A stretch of DNA of 64,000 bases from a bacterium. Lineage in GTDB: Bacteria > Pseudomonadota > Gammaproteobacteria > Burkholderiales > Burkholderiaceae_C. Where the stretch lies: the NCBI GenBank assembly GCA_030824555.1, contig JAVBXK010000018.1, positions 124,001-188,000 on the forward strand. Direction: 5' to 3'. Shown in pieces: positions 1-9,331 of this stretch. Within the stretch, counting starts at the first letter, position 1, and each line of letters opens with the position of its first letter. Both the position numbers and the translations under genes were made by a program. The notes beneath the pieces were generated by a model. It was not told the DNA's origin and did not search any database. It was given only the letters and a program-made list of their open reading frames with translations.

Positions 1-182
1 AGGTACACCACAGCAGGCACATGTGCGGCGCCGGGCAGCAGCGCTTGCGGCGGCAGGTACACCGCAAACCGCATGGGCAGGCCGATGACCTCTGAGGTGT
101 GCTGGTAAAAGCGCTGCACACCGCCGAAACAGGCGTGCTCGCTCAAACATCGAGGGGCAGAAAAAATGGGGGAAACGCTCAT
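1..182 (-). CDS. fghA: S-formylglutathione hydrolase, N-terminal part (cut by window start)
   Basis: Only the first 60 codons are in the window. Translating from the ATG at 182-180 gives a protein start containing SEHACFGGVQRFYQHTS followed by PMRFAVYLPPQAL. This is the conserved N-terminus of S-formylglutathione hydrolase, an esterase-fold serine hydrolase that turns S-formylglutathione into formate and glutathione in the cytoplasm. The catalytic residues would lie beyond the edge. The preceding step of the pathway, the S-(hydroxymethyl)glutathione dehydrogenase, is encoded on the same strand at 5967-7085. The two genes are usually adjacent, but here they are almost 5.8 kb apart. Start choice: the first in-frame ATG upstream of the conserved block. 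A TTG closer to the block is possible. Confidence 0.8.
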   Translation of the reverse strand, partial: MSVSPIFSAPRCLSEHACFGGVQRFYQHTSEVIGLPMRFAVYLPPQALLPGAAHVPAVVY

Positions 183-971
183 TTTGTCAACACTGAATTA
201 ATAGCTTGAAGCACATACAGATAAAGCGATAGGTGGCTATTTTATTTAAAATTTCAGACGCCCATCAGCACAATCCGCGAGGCAAGGCTGACTGTTCTGG
301 CGCTGAAACACATGGCCCAAACAGTCAAACCGCTTGGCGCTTTGTATGTTGATCATGAGTGCCCGCCTGAGCGCATCGCAAAGAACATGGCTGCACCATG
401 CTCGGCTCTGAAGCAACCCGATAACCTCTTGCCTGACCTTGACCTTGACCATGCACAGCGCATGCTCAGCCAAGTTGTGGGCGACCGGCACATTCCCGCT
501 GGCGATGTCCACGCCAACTGCATGAGCCAGTTTGCCGCCTTGGAGCGACGGACCCAACCACGGCTGCCCAGCCTGCGTCTGGCGGCATGCCCGTGCGCTT
601 AGCTTGTGGGTTGAAGGCATCACCGCGCTGCAGCGGCTCACCCCACCAGGAGTCAAATCAGGCGTGGAACGAGGCTCGAACGAGGCTCCCAGTGCCCCCA
701 AGCCAGATCAAGCGCCAAAAGGCCCCATCTTGTTCGATAGCACGCCATTGACACGCTCAGTTCCGTGGACGCACTCGGGCCATGGCCGGATGTTGGGGGC
801 TGCCATCGACCTGACGCAGCCACAGACTTGGCTACTCATCAGATCGCATGGCGAGTGCCCCGCCTGAGGGGCCCTGGCGAACCTTCAGGCCCATGTCTCC
901 CGGAGGACGTCTGGGCTCAGAAGGTCAGCTGGCAACCACCCGGCACTGGCACCATTGCCCGGACACAGCTG
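183..971. other. Long intergenic stretch without a recognisable gene
   Basis: About 790 bp between fghA and the collagen-like gene. It holds one copy of the interspersed AT-rich repeat (201-254) next to fghA. Several overlapping open frames of 60-150 codons exist on both strands, but none resembles a family I know. None has a clear ribosome-binding site, and they overlap one another as high-GC chance frames do. It may be decayed coding sequence. I see no tRNA, transposase or convincing terminator. Confidence 0.5.
201..254 (+). repeat. Interspersed AT-rich repeat, copy A
   Basis: Begins ATAGCT, followed by ATAAAGCGATAGGTGGCTAT and an AT-rich tail with a short palindrome (ATTTTATTTAAAAT). It matches the other copies at 5923, 14728, 21583, 27527, 29895, 35147, 51641 and 58791 in order and spacing of blocks. 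It sits just upstream of the fghA start codon. Confidence 0.6.
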
Positions 972-2126
972 TCAGTTCAACTTGCGGATGCGGATGCTGG
1001 CATTGGAATTGATCTGCGTTCCCCCGGCCAGCGTCTGCAGCGTCACGGCCGCCGATGACGTGTGGTTGCGCACCGTGAGCACGTCGCCAGCGGCAAAGGT
1101 GCCGATGACGCCCCCGGCATTGAGCTGAGTGCCCGCGCCAGAACCAAATATTGCCCCGGTCATGGGGGCACCATTCTGGAACAAAGCGAACTGGCTCGGT
1201 TCGACTGTGGAGACCGTGAAAGAGATGTCGTAGTCCCCGGCTGTGTCGATTGAGAAGGTGGTTGTCCCGGGCGCATGGGTCACGCCAGTAAGGGGGCCGT
1301 TCGTGTCAAAAGCAACGTCTGCTTCCAGTGCCACGACTTGGGCACCCAGGTTGTAGCTGTACCCGTATGCAGAAAGGCCTGCACCGGCGGCACCTGTTGC
1401 ACCTGTTGCACCTGTTGCACCTGTTGCACCTGTTGCACCCGCAGGCCCGGTTGCTCCTGTTGCACCCGCAGGCCCGGTTGCTCCGGCAGGACCGATGGCA
1501 CCCGCTGCGCCAGCAGGGCCTGTTGCGCCTGTTGCGCCTGTTGCACCCGTAGCACCTGCTGCACCCGCAGGACCTGTTGCTCCTGCAGGGCCAGCGGGAC
1601 CCGTTGCACCCGTTGCACCAGCAGGACCTGCGGGGCCAGAGTCACCATTACCCCCGGGCGTGCCTGCAGGGCCAGATGGACCTGTGTCACCTTTGGGCCC
1701 AGGAATGGGCCGTCCAATGGCGGTGTCGACAATGCTTTCCACCACAAACTTCTGATTGAAGATGTAGCGCAACCTGACATCGAAGTAGCTGACAGAGCCG
1801 TCGGTGGACAGCACCGCCAAGCCGGGCAGGAACACGCTGCGATCAGTAGCCAGATAGCTGGAGGGCAAAGGGGCCACAGGGTCGTTGCCACCCAACGCAC
1901 GAGCAGATCGCAATTCCAGGGTGGCCCCCACAACCAAAGGGCCATCGCCATCAACCCTGGCCATGACCGCATCAAACGCACCCGATCCAGGCACATTCAA
2001 TGTGGACGAAGACAGGGTGCCACTCGCAATGGAGTAGATCGCTGTGGCAGATGCACAAGGGGCCAGAACAGCCAGACTCAAGGAAAGCGCCATGGCGCGC
2101 AGAAGCGGGGATGCCAATTTTTTCAT
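972..2126 (-). CDS. Secreted collagen-like (Gly-X-Y) repeat protein with C-terminal globular domain
   Basis: 384 residues. A signal peptide occupies roughly residues 1-28 ([18 protein letters not shown], then a cut near ASATA). A non-repetitive N-terminal region follows to about residue 142. Residues 143-250 are about 36 uninterrupted Gly-X-Y triplets, mostly GAT and GPA. The last 134 residues resemble a jelly-roll trimerisation domain of the BclA/C1q kind, with alternating hydrophobic strands ending [12 protein letters not shown]. Such proteins form trimeric surface filaments in other bacteria. Threonine in the Y position, as here, is typical of bacterial rather than animal collagen. The gene stands alone, 148 bp from the next minus-strand gene. 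Surface location and trimerisation are inferred from the family. No anchor motif is visible. Confidence 0.8.
   Translation of the reverse strand: MKKLASPLLRAMALSLSLAVLAPCASATAIYSIASGTLSSSTLNVPGSGAFDAVMARVDGDGPLVVGATLELRSARALGGNDPVAPLPSSYLATDRSVFLPGLAVLSTDGSVSYFDVRLRYIFNQKFVVESIVDTAIGRPIPGPKGDTGPSGPAGTPGGNGDSGPAGPAGATGATGPAGPAGATGPAGAAGATGATGATGATGPAGAAGAIGPAGATGPAGATGATGPAGATGATGATGATGATGAAGAGLSAYGYSYNLGAQVVALEADVAFDTNGPLTGVTHAPGTTTFSIDTAGDYDISFTVSTVEPSQFALFQNGAPMTGAIFGSGAGTQLNAGGVIGTFAAGDVLTVRNHTSSAAVTLQTLAGGTQINSNASIRIRKLN
1377..1700 (-). repeat. Tandem 9-bp-based repeats encoding the Gly-X-Y stretch
   Basis: The DNA of the collagen-like segment is built from near-identical 9-mers. The clearest run is 1390-1440, where the plus strand reads repeated CACCTGTTG units. 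Such tracts change length by slippage, so the number of triplets probably varies between strains. Confidence 0.75.
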
Positions 2127-2275
2127 CAGGGAATATTCAGGTTGGTTGAGGATAAAAAGAGCCTTGGACTATTGCACACTTCAGAGCTTGTCGCACCGCA
2201 GTTATCCCTCATATGACTGCAGACGACTGTCATGCGCCAAGGGTTGCGGCATGCGCGAGTTCATTCTTCTGCCCA

Positions 2276-5200
2276 TCAGGGGTCAAGCCAACGTTGGGCT
2301 GCCAGCCATTGGCTGCACCACTGGGTCACTTGGTGGGCGGGCATGGGCCGTGCAATGCCGTAGCCCTGACCATAGCGGCAGCCCAATTCGCGCAGGCGTG
2401 CCCCGTGAGCCAGGGTTTCAACGCCCTCGGCAATGACCTGGCGGTGGAAAGCGGCGGCCAGCTCGATCACGCCGTGCACGATGCCCAGGTCTTCGGGGTC
2501 GGTGAGCATGTTGCGCACGAAACTCTGGTCAATTTTCAGGGTGTGCACCGGCAACTTGCGCAAGTAGGTGAGCGACGAATAGCCGGTGCCGAAATCGTCC
2601 AGCGAAAACCGCACGCCCAAGCCGTTGCAGCGCTGCAAGATGTCCACGGCCTGCTCCATGTCGGCAATGGCTGCGGTTTCCAGCACCTCCAGCTCCAGGT
2701 CCGACGGCGGGATGCGGGGGTGGCGCGCCAACGCCTCGGCCAGTCGGTACGAAAAATCCGGCTGCAGCAGGTGGTTGGCACTGACGTTGACGCTGACCTT
2801 GATGGCGGTACCGTCGTTCAGCCAGGCTTCCATTTGCCGCAGTGCAGCCTCAATGACCCACTCACCCAGCAAATGCTCCAGGTCGCTGCCGTACACACTG
2901 GGCAAAAATTCACCCGGTTGCAGCAAACCGTGCTGCGGGTGTTGCCAGCGGATGAGTGCCTCCACCCCGATGACCTCGCCAGTGACCAGATCGACTTTGG
3001 GTTGGTAAAACAACACCAACTGATCGGTCTCAAGGGCCACATGCAGTTGCGCCAACTGGGTACGGTGGGCTTGCGACTGGCGGTCGATCTCTGGGTCGAA
3101 CAGCTGGTAACGGTTTTTGCCCGCCTGCTTGGCCTGGTACATGGCTTGGTCGGCGTGGCGCATCAGGGTGTCGGGGTCGGCATTGTCAGCCGGGTACAAG
3201 CTGACACCGATGCTGGCCGTGAGGCTGAGAAGCTGACCACCGACGCTCACAGGCTGGCGAGCCACGTTCAGCACACGGTCGAGAATGAGCGTGCATTCGT
3301 CGGGCGAAGCCACGGCAGCCACCAGTACAAATTCGTCGCCGCCCAGGCGGGCCAGCGTGTCGTCAGCACGCAGCACCGACTTCAGGTGCTCGGCCACGCC
3401 CACCAGCACCTCGTCGCCCGCAGCGTGGCCATGCAGGTCGTTGATGGCCTTGAACCCGTCCAGATCCAGAAAGCACACGGCACAGAGCTTGCCGCTGCGC
3501 TCGGCGCGAATGAGTGCCTGTTGCAACCGGTCTGACAGCAAGCGACGGTTGGGCAACTGCGTCAGGGGGTCGTAGTTGGCCACGCGGTTCAGTTCCACCT
3601 CGTGGGCCTTGATGTGGCTGATGTCTGTGAACACGCTCACGTAGTGTTGAACACGCCCTTGCGCGTCGTACACCACCGAAACTGCCTGCAACACGGCAAA
3701 CTCTTCACCCGTTTTGCGCTTGTTCCAGATTTCGCCACGCCAGAAGCCGTGTTGGTTGATCGATGCCCAGAACGCGTCGTAAAACGCCGGGCCGTGTCGA
3801 CCGGAAGACAACATGTGCGGCGATTGCCCCAGCACCTCGTCGGCCTCGTAGCCCGTGATGCGGGTGAACGCCGGGTTGACCTTGGTGATGAGGCGCTCGG
3901 CGTTGGCCATCATGATGCCCTCGTAGCTGCTCTCGAACACCACCGCCGCTTCCTGCTGGGCAAACTCCAGTAATTTGCGTTGATGGATGTCGGTGTGTGT
4001 GCCAGACATGAGCAGAGGTCGGCCGTCGGCCGAACGGGTCACGATGCGGCCACTGGTGCGTACCCACCGCCAGTCGCCGGATCGGGTGCGCAGGCGGAAC
4101 TCGAATTCGTGTTTGTCGGTCAGGCCATCCAGGTGCCGCTGAATGGAGGCCATGTTGTTCGAGAAATCGTCGGGGTGTACCAGGTTGGACCATTCGGAAG
4201 GGTGCACCGGCGTTTCACCGGGCGCATAGCCCAGCATGGTTTCGCAGCGTGCGCTGACCTCGAACGCGTTGGTTTGCAGGTTCCAGTCCCAATAGCCCTC
4301 GTCGGCCCCTTCCAAGACCCTGGCCAGGCGCTGCTCGCTGGCTTGCAGCGCCTGTTCGTTGCGGCGTCGCGCGGTGATGTCGGTGCCCAGCACGTAGTAA
4401 CCCACCACGTTGCCCAGGTCATCGCGTTTGGGCGCGTATTGAATGGCTTGCCACACACCTGGGAACGGCTCCCAGTCGTAACCCTGCGGCTCCCCCTGCA
4501 GCGCCAGAGCGATGAGGGGAGCCACCGTGGCGTAGCGCTCGGCACCCAAAATGTCCCGCACGGTGTACTGGGTGATGTCGCCCACGCCGGGCGCAAAACG
4601 CGCGCGGTACTGGTCGTTCACGTAAACGTAACGCTGCCGGGCATCGACATAGGCAATCAGCGCGGGCACGTTGTTGATGACGCTCAGCAGGTGGCTTTGC
4701 GCGTCGTTGAGTTGGGCGGTGCGCGCTTGCACCCGCTGTTCCAGCAGCGCGTTTTGCTCGCGAATGGACTGCTTGGCTTGCCTGGCCAGCGTTTCGTCCC
4801 TGAACACCATGACCACACCGCGCACGCGACCCTCGCTGTCGCGAATGGGGGCGGCACTGTCGGCAATGGGCAGCCGACTGCCATCGCGCGCTACCAGAAG
4901 CGTGTGGTTGGCCAACAGGTGTACCTCGCCACTGGCCAGCACCTGCGAAACGGGCAATTCAGCAGGGGCCCCCGTCAGCTCGTGGACAAGGCGAACCACC
5001 TCGTCAGCCAGACGGCCCTGTGCGTCGGCCACGGGCCAACCCGTCAACCGCTCGGCCACCGGGTTCATGCGGGTGATGCGCCCCTGCGTGTCGGTGGCCA
5101 ACACCGCATCCCCGATGGAATACAGCGTGGTAGACAGGCTTTCTTCGCTGTGAGCCAGGGCCTGCCGGCTGCGCTCGGATGCCCGCAACTGGCGCCGAAT

Positions 5201-5815
5201 GAGCCAATGTGTGCCCACCAGCAGCGCGAGCAACAGCAACGACACCCCCACCCCGGCCACCAACAAACCCTGACGAGCCGCCGCCTGCTGGGCTTGGCGT
5301 TGCGCGAGCAACTGGCGTTCCTCGGCATCCATGCGGTCCAACAGCGCCTGGGTGCGCTGGCGGGTTGCCTGAAGCGGCGCAGTGGCCACGAACGCGGTGG
5401 CGGCTTCGGCCCCCTGCTCTTTGCGCAGCTGCTCGACGCGCCGGGAAATGGCCAGCCGCTCGTCCACCACCTGGCGCAGCTGCACCCACAGGGCTTGCTG
5501 CAAAGTGTTGTCAGCGGTTTGGGCCTTGAAACGGCTCAGCACCGTTTCGCGCTGGGCAATGGCCGCGTCGCGCTCGACCAAGCGTGCTGGGTCGCCGGTG
5601 ACCCGGAAACTTTGGGTGGACATTTCCACCTCAAGGGTGTTGAGGCGCATCTGCGCCACCTGGTTGAGCGTGCCCTGGGTGTGTGACACCCAACGCCCTG
5701 CTTCCGACGCGTCGTTGGCCAGTTTCCAGGTCATGCCCGTCAGGGCAGCCACAGCCAAGGCGTTTGCGGCGAAGGCAAGCAGCACTTTGGTTTCAAAGCC
5801 GGAGGGCTGGGTCAC
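2276..5815 (-). CDS. Membrane-bound multi-PAS GGDEF-EAL protein (c-di-GMP turnover)
   Basis: 1179 residues. Order: a membrane segment near residues 9-31, a periplasmic helical CHASE3-like region (about 35-180), a second membrane segment (about 184-206), and a PAS domain from about 220. A coiled linker and three further PAS/PAC units run to about 745, followed by GGDEF (motif RLGGDEF near 824-828) and EAL (about 925-1179). Both catalytic signatures look intact, including GVEALIRW with the EAL motif at 952-954 and the DDFGTGYSSL loop. The protein could therefore make or break c-di-GMP. The signal sensed is unknown. It lies between adhC and the rest of the minus-strand genes with ordinary promoter-sized gaps, and no partner gene is evident. 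Confidence 0.9.
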   Translation of the reverse strand: MTQPSGFETKVLLAFAANALAVAALTGMTWKLANDASEAGRWVSHTQGTLNQVAQMRLNTLEVEMSTQSFRVTGDPARLVERDAAIAQRETVLSRFKAQTADNTLQQALWVQLRQVVDERLAISRRVEQLRKEQGAEAATAFVATAPLQATRQRTQALLDRMDAEERQLLAQRQAQQAAARQGLLVAGVGVSLLLLALLVGTHWLIRRQLRASERSRQALAHSEESLSTTLYSIGDAVLATDTQGRITRMNPVAERLTGWPVADAQGRLADEVVRLVHELTGAPAELPVSQVLASGEVHLLANHTLLVARDGSRLPIADSAAPIRDSEGRVRGVVMVFRDETLARQAKQSIREQNALLEQRVQARTAQLNDAQSHLLSVINNVPALIAYVDARQRYVYVNDQYRARFAPGVGDITQYTVRDILGAERYATVAPLIALALQGEPQGYDWEPFPGVWQAIQYAPKRDDLGNVVGYYVLGTDITARRRNEQALQASEQRLARVLEGADEGYWDWNLQTNAFEVSARCETMLGYAPGETPVHPSEWSNLVHPDDFSNNMASIQRHLDGLTDKHEFEFRLRTRSGDWRWVRTSGRIVTRSADGRPLLMSGTHTDIHQRKLLEFAQQEAAVVFESSYEGIMMANAERLITKVNPAFTRITGYEADEVLGQSPHMLSSGRHGPAFYDAFWASINQHGFWRGEIWNKRKTGEEFAVLQAVSVVYDAQGRVQHYVSVFTDISHIKAHEVELNRVANYDPLTQLPNRRLLSDRLQQALIRAERSGKLCAVCFLDLDGFKAINDLHGHAAGDEVLVGVAEHLKSVLRADDTLARLGGDEFVLVAAVASPDECTLILDRVLNVARQPVSVGGQLLSLTASIGVSLYPADNADPDTLMRHADQAMYQAKQAGKNRYQLFDPEIDRQSQAHRTQLAQLHVALETDQLVLFYQPKVDLVTGEVIGVEALIRWQHPQHGLLQPGEFLPSVYGSDLEHLLGEWVIEAALRQMEAWLNDGTAIKVSVNVSANHLLQPDFSYRLAEALARHPRIPPSDLELEVLETAAIADMEQAVDILQRCNGLGVRFSLDDFGTGYSSLTYLRKLPVHTLKIDQSFVRNMLTDPEDLGIVHGVIELAAAFHRQVIAEGVETLAHGARLRELGCRYGQGYGIARPMPAHQVTQWCSQWLAAQRWLDP

Positions 5816-5922
5816 GCAAGGTCTCGATCATTGAACGCAATCTGACCCATTCTGCCACCGGGCGAGGCAAAAACGCACCCCATTGTGCAAGGCCCTACTT
5901 GCAAATAGCCTATAAATAAGGC

Positions 5923-5966
5923 ATAGCAAACAACCCAATCCAATAAAGCGCTGGAAGCACTTTTAA
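5923..5966 (+). repeat. Interspersed AT-rich repeat, copy B
   Basis: Reads ATAGC, a variable segment, then AATAAAGCGCTGGAAGCACT and TTTAA, matching the block order of the other copies. It abuts the stop codon of adhC. Confidence 0.55.
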
Positions 5967-7085
5967 TCAATAAATGACCACGCCGCGTATGGACTCGCCG
6001 CGCTTCATCAGGTCAAACCCTTTGTTGATGTCTTCCAGCGGCATGGTGTGGGTGATGAGGCTGTCGATGTCGATCTTGCCTTCCATGTACCAGTCCACGA
6101 TTTTGGGCACGTCGGTGCGGCCACGGGCACCGCCAAAGGCAGAGCCCTCCCACTTGCGCCCCGTCACCAGCTGGAACGGGCGGGTGGAAATTTCAGCCCC
6201 CGCCTCGGCCACGCCGATGATGATGCTGCGGCCCCAGCCCTTGTGGGTGCATTCCAGCGCCTGGCGCATGACCTGGGTGTTGCCAATGCACTCGAAGCTG
6301 TAGTCGGCCCCGCCGTCGGTCAGTTGAACGATGGCATCGACGATGTTGCCGCCGGCGGCTTCGATGTCTTTGGGGTTCAGGAAGTGGGTCATGCCAAAAG
6401 ACCGGGCCATCGCTTCGCGGGCGGGGTTCAGGTCGACGCCGATGATCTTGTCGGCGCCCACCATCTTCAGGCCCTGGATCACGTTCAACCCAATGCCCCC
6501 CAAGCCAAACACCACCGCATTGGCTCCCGCCTCCACCTTGGCGGTGAAGATCACCGCACCGATGCCAGTGGTGACGCCACAGCCGATGTAGCAAACCTTG
6601 TCAAACGGCGCGTCCGACCGGATTTTGGCCAGCGCAATCTCGGGCACCACGGTGTGGTTGGCAAAGGTGCTGGTGCCCATGTAGTGAAAAATGGGCTCGC
6701 CGTTCAGGCTGAAGCGACTGGTGGCATCGGGCATCAGACCCTTGCCCTGGGTACCACGGATCAGCTGACACAGGTTGGTTTTGCGGCTCAGGCAAAACTT
6801 GCACTGGCGACACTCAGGCGTGTACAGCGGGATGACGTGGTCGCCTTTTTTCAGGGTGGTCACGCCTGGGCCCACGTCCACCACCACGCCCGCGCCTTCG
6901 TGGCCCAGGATGGCGGGGAAGATGCCTTCGGGGTCCGCGCCGCTGAGGGTGTAGTAATCGGTGTGGCAAATGCCGGTGGCCTTGATTTCCACCAGCACCT
7001 CGCCCAAGCGGGGGCCTTGCAGGTCAACGGTTTCAATGGTCAGGGGCTGGCCTGCTTGCCAAGCGACGGCGGCACGTGTTTGCAT
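5967..7085 (-). CDS. adhC: S-(hydroxymethyl)glutathione dehydrogenase / class III alcohol dehydrogenase
   Basis: 372 residues, the usual length of the class III enzyme. It oxidises the formaldehyde-glutathione adduct to S-formylglutathione with NAD in the cytoplasm. Visible features are the catalytic-zinc region GHEGAGVVVDVG and the structural-zinc cysteines in CRQCKFCLSRKTNLC. The NAD-binding turn is FGLGGIGLNV and the conserved end is RGESIRGVVIY. The start at 7085 (MQTRAAVAWQAG) has AGGA just upstream and matches the family start. The frame stays open for 40 codons further upstream, but those residues resemble nothing. Its pathway partner fghA is at the window start, separated by the GGDEF-EAL and collagen-like genes. 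Confidence 0.95.
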   Translation of the reverse strand: MQTRAAVAWQAGQPLTIETVDLQGPRLGEVLVEIKATGICHTDYYTLSGADPEGIFPAILGHEGAGVVVDVGPGVTTLKKGDHVIPLYTPECRQCKFCLSRKTNLCQLIRGTQGKGLMPDATSRFSLNGEPIFHYMGTSTFANHTVVPEIALAKIRSDAPFDKVCYIGCGVTTGIGAVIFTAKVEAGANAVVFGLGGIGLNVIQGLKMVGADKIIGVDLNPAREAMARSFGMTHFLNPKDIEAAGGNIVDAIVQLTDGGADYSFECIGNTQVMRQALECTHKGWGRSIIIGVAEAGAEISTRPFQLVTGRKWEGSAFGGARGRTDVPKIVDWYMEGKIDIDSLITHTMPLEDINKGFDLMKRGESIRGVVIY

Positions 7086-7323
7086 GGATATTCCTGTGGG
7101 TGGGGGGAAAGCAGGTGCCACGGAGCAGCGCACGCGCTGGCACCTGAAGCCTGTATTTTGGCCTGTGTACCGACACCACGAATGCACCCGCACCGAGCCA
7201 CCCACCGCAACCGTCGCCCTGGGTAAAATTCACCACACAGCAGTGATGCAAACCACAGAAATGCTGCGGATCGTGCCCGGCAGCCCAGGTCAGACGTAAA
7301 GTCAGGCGCAAAGTCAGAAATTG

Positions 7324-9293
7324 ATGCAAAGCATGCCCGACTCATACAACGGTCAACCACCCACCACACGTGCATGGCTGAACCCAACAGTGCTTCGGAT
7401 TTACGGCCCACTGGTCGTTTTTTTCCTGGCACTGGGGGTTTGGCTGGCAACGGATTTGAGGCGGGCATACGACAAAACGCTGGCTGACAGCTTGCAACGT
7501 GCGATGCAGCGCAGCCAGATCATCAGCCAGTCTTTTCGCACCCAGATACTGTCCACCGACTATGTGCTGAGGGACGTGCTGGGCCGGATACAGGCGCACG
7601 ATGTGGTTTACCCGGTCGCCGACCCTGTGCACGCGCAACGGCTGACGCAGCTGCTGAAAGAAAAGGCCGACACGGTGCCGGGCTTTTTCAGCATGGTCAT
7701 TTTCGATCAGGCGTGCGTGTTCACGGCCACCATGACCGGGAACAACACGGGTGCCCGATCGAAACCTGAACTGTGCGAAGCCCGCAAGGCGCACCGTGGC
7801 CCCGGCCCGATGGCGAGCTATGTGCCGGGGACTGCGTCTGCTTCCGGGCGGTCTGTGCTGGTGCTGTCGCGGCATCTCACCTCGGCTGCTGGCGAATTTC
7901 AAGGTGGGGTGATGGGCGTGATCGAGCTTGACATTGCGCAGCACTGGCTCGGTGCGTTGAGCCTTGGCCCTGGCGATTCTGTGGCCCTGCTGGATGAAAG
8001 CCAGGCGCTCCTCGCCCGCACCCCGTGTGGGCCGATGCCGTTGGTAAGCGCGTGACCACACCCGAAGTACCGTCCGCGCTGCTCGCAACCGCAACGGGGG
8101 CCAGTTCTTCAACCCACCACGACCTGGACGGCCGCGAACGCCTGTTTGGCTTCAGCAGGACAGAAGGCTTTCCTTTCGTCTTGGCGTACGGCTTGGACAA
8201 AGCCAGGGTGCTTGCCCAGTGGCAATCTCGTGCAGTGGAGTTTGCCTTGGGCTATGCTGCCTTGCTGGCGTCTGCATTGGTGGCAGCCTGGTACCAATTG
8301 ACGGCATTTCGCCAGCGCGAGGCCATGCGTGCCAGCGAAGAGCATTTCCGGATGCTGGCTGAAAACATGGCCGACATCGTCTGGCGCTCCGATGCGCAAA
8401 TTCGATTCACCTACATCAATGCCGCAGATGAGCGGGTGCGTGGGTTCTCTCATGAAGAAGTCATCGGCACCTACCTCAGAGACAACCTCACCCCGCAGGG
8501 ACAGGCCGTGCTGGACGACGTCGCACAAAAGCGCCAAGCGATCGAGCTGACAACCAGCAAAGGCAAGGCGCTCAAATATGAACTGCCCATGCGCCACAAG
8601 GCCGGGGGCGAAGTCTGGGTTGAAATTTCATCTGTACCTGTCTACGGGAGCGATGGCCGTATCAATGGCTACCAAGGTGTGGGCCGCGACATCAGCCGAC
8701 GCAAACTGCAGGAAGCCCAGCTGCTGGCATCAAACCAACAACTGGAGAACCAACTCCACAAGGTGGTTGAAGAAAAGTCTGCCTTGCAGGAGCTGGCCAC
8801 GCTCGACCCGCTCACGGGCATTTACAACCGGCGCTTCCTGGATGCGGCGCTGCCGCGTGAACTGGCACGTGCACAACGCACCGGGCAGCAGTTGGCCGTC
8901 ATCATGCTGGACCTGGACCACTTCAAACGGGTGAACGACCAACACGGCCATGCGGCAGGTGACGACGTCCTCAAAGCACTGGCCCAGTTGCTGAAAACAG
9001 GTGCCCGCGACAGCGACTTGATTTGCCGCTACGGCGGCGAGGAGTTCGTGGCCGTGATGCCAAACATGTCAGCAGACCAGGCATGGGAGCGGGTCGAATC
9101 GTGGCGCAGGCAACTGGAAGTGATGCCCGTTGTGCCCACTGTCCCGGCCGCCCGCATCACGCTGTCAGCCGGTATCGCCGTCTTCCCTGGTCACGGCGAC
9201 AGCCCAGCACAGCTGCTGGCCCGCGCCGATGAGATGCTTTACAAATCCAAGCAGAATGGGCGCAACCGGGTGTCCGTTTACGCCCTGACATGA
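7324..9293 (+). pseudogene. Cache-PAS-GGDEF diguanylate cyclase interrupted by a -1 frameshift
   Basis: Two overlapping frames together encode one sensor cyclase. The first (7324-8055) gives a membrane segment near residues 25-45 and most of a periplasmic Cache-like domain, then runs out of frame. The second is open from about 8025 and continues the domain (VWADAVGKRV). It then has a second membrane segment (near 8245-8305), a PAS domain, and a GGDEF domain with an intact RYGGEEF at about 9027-9047. The frames join exactly if one C is added to the run of four C at 8021-8024. This is either a true mutation, a phase-variable tract or a sequencing error. If real, the downstream half would need reinitiation to be made. 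The start is uncertain (ATG 7324 or 7333; no good ribosome-binding site). Confidence 0.8.
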
Positions 9294-9331
9294 CCCACGG
9301 CCTTTTGCAACCCCATGCATCACGTGCACAC

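Noticed and set aside
1275-2216. Long plus-strand frames over the collagen-like gene, rich in Cys-Thr-Arg repeats
   Set aside because: They are antisense to the Gly-X-Y coding repeats. The repeat simply keeps several frames open, and there is no signal or ribosome-binding site.
3980-5686. 568-codon plus-strand frame opposite the GGDEF-EAL gene
   Set aside because: Antisense shadow with no recognisable domain. The minus frame has all the expected motifs.
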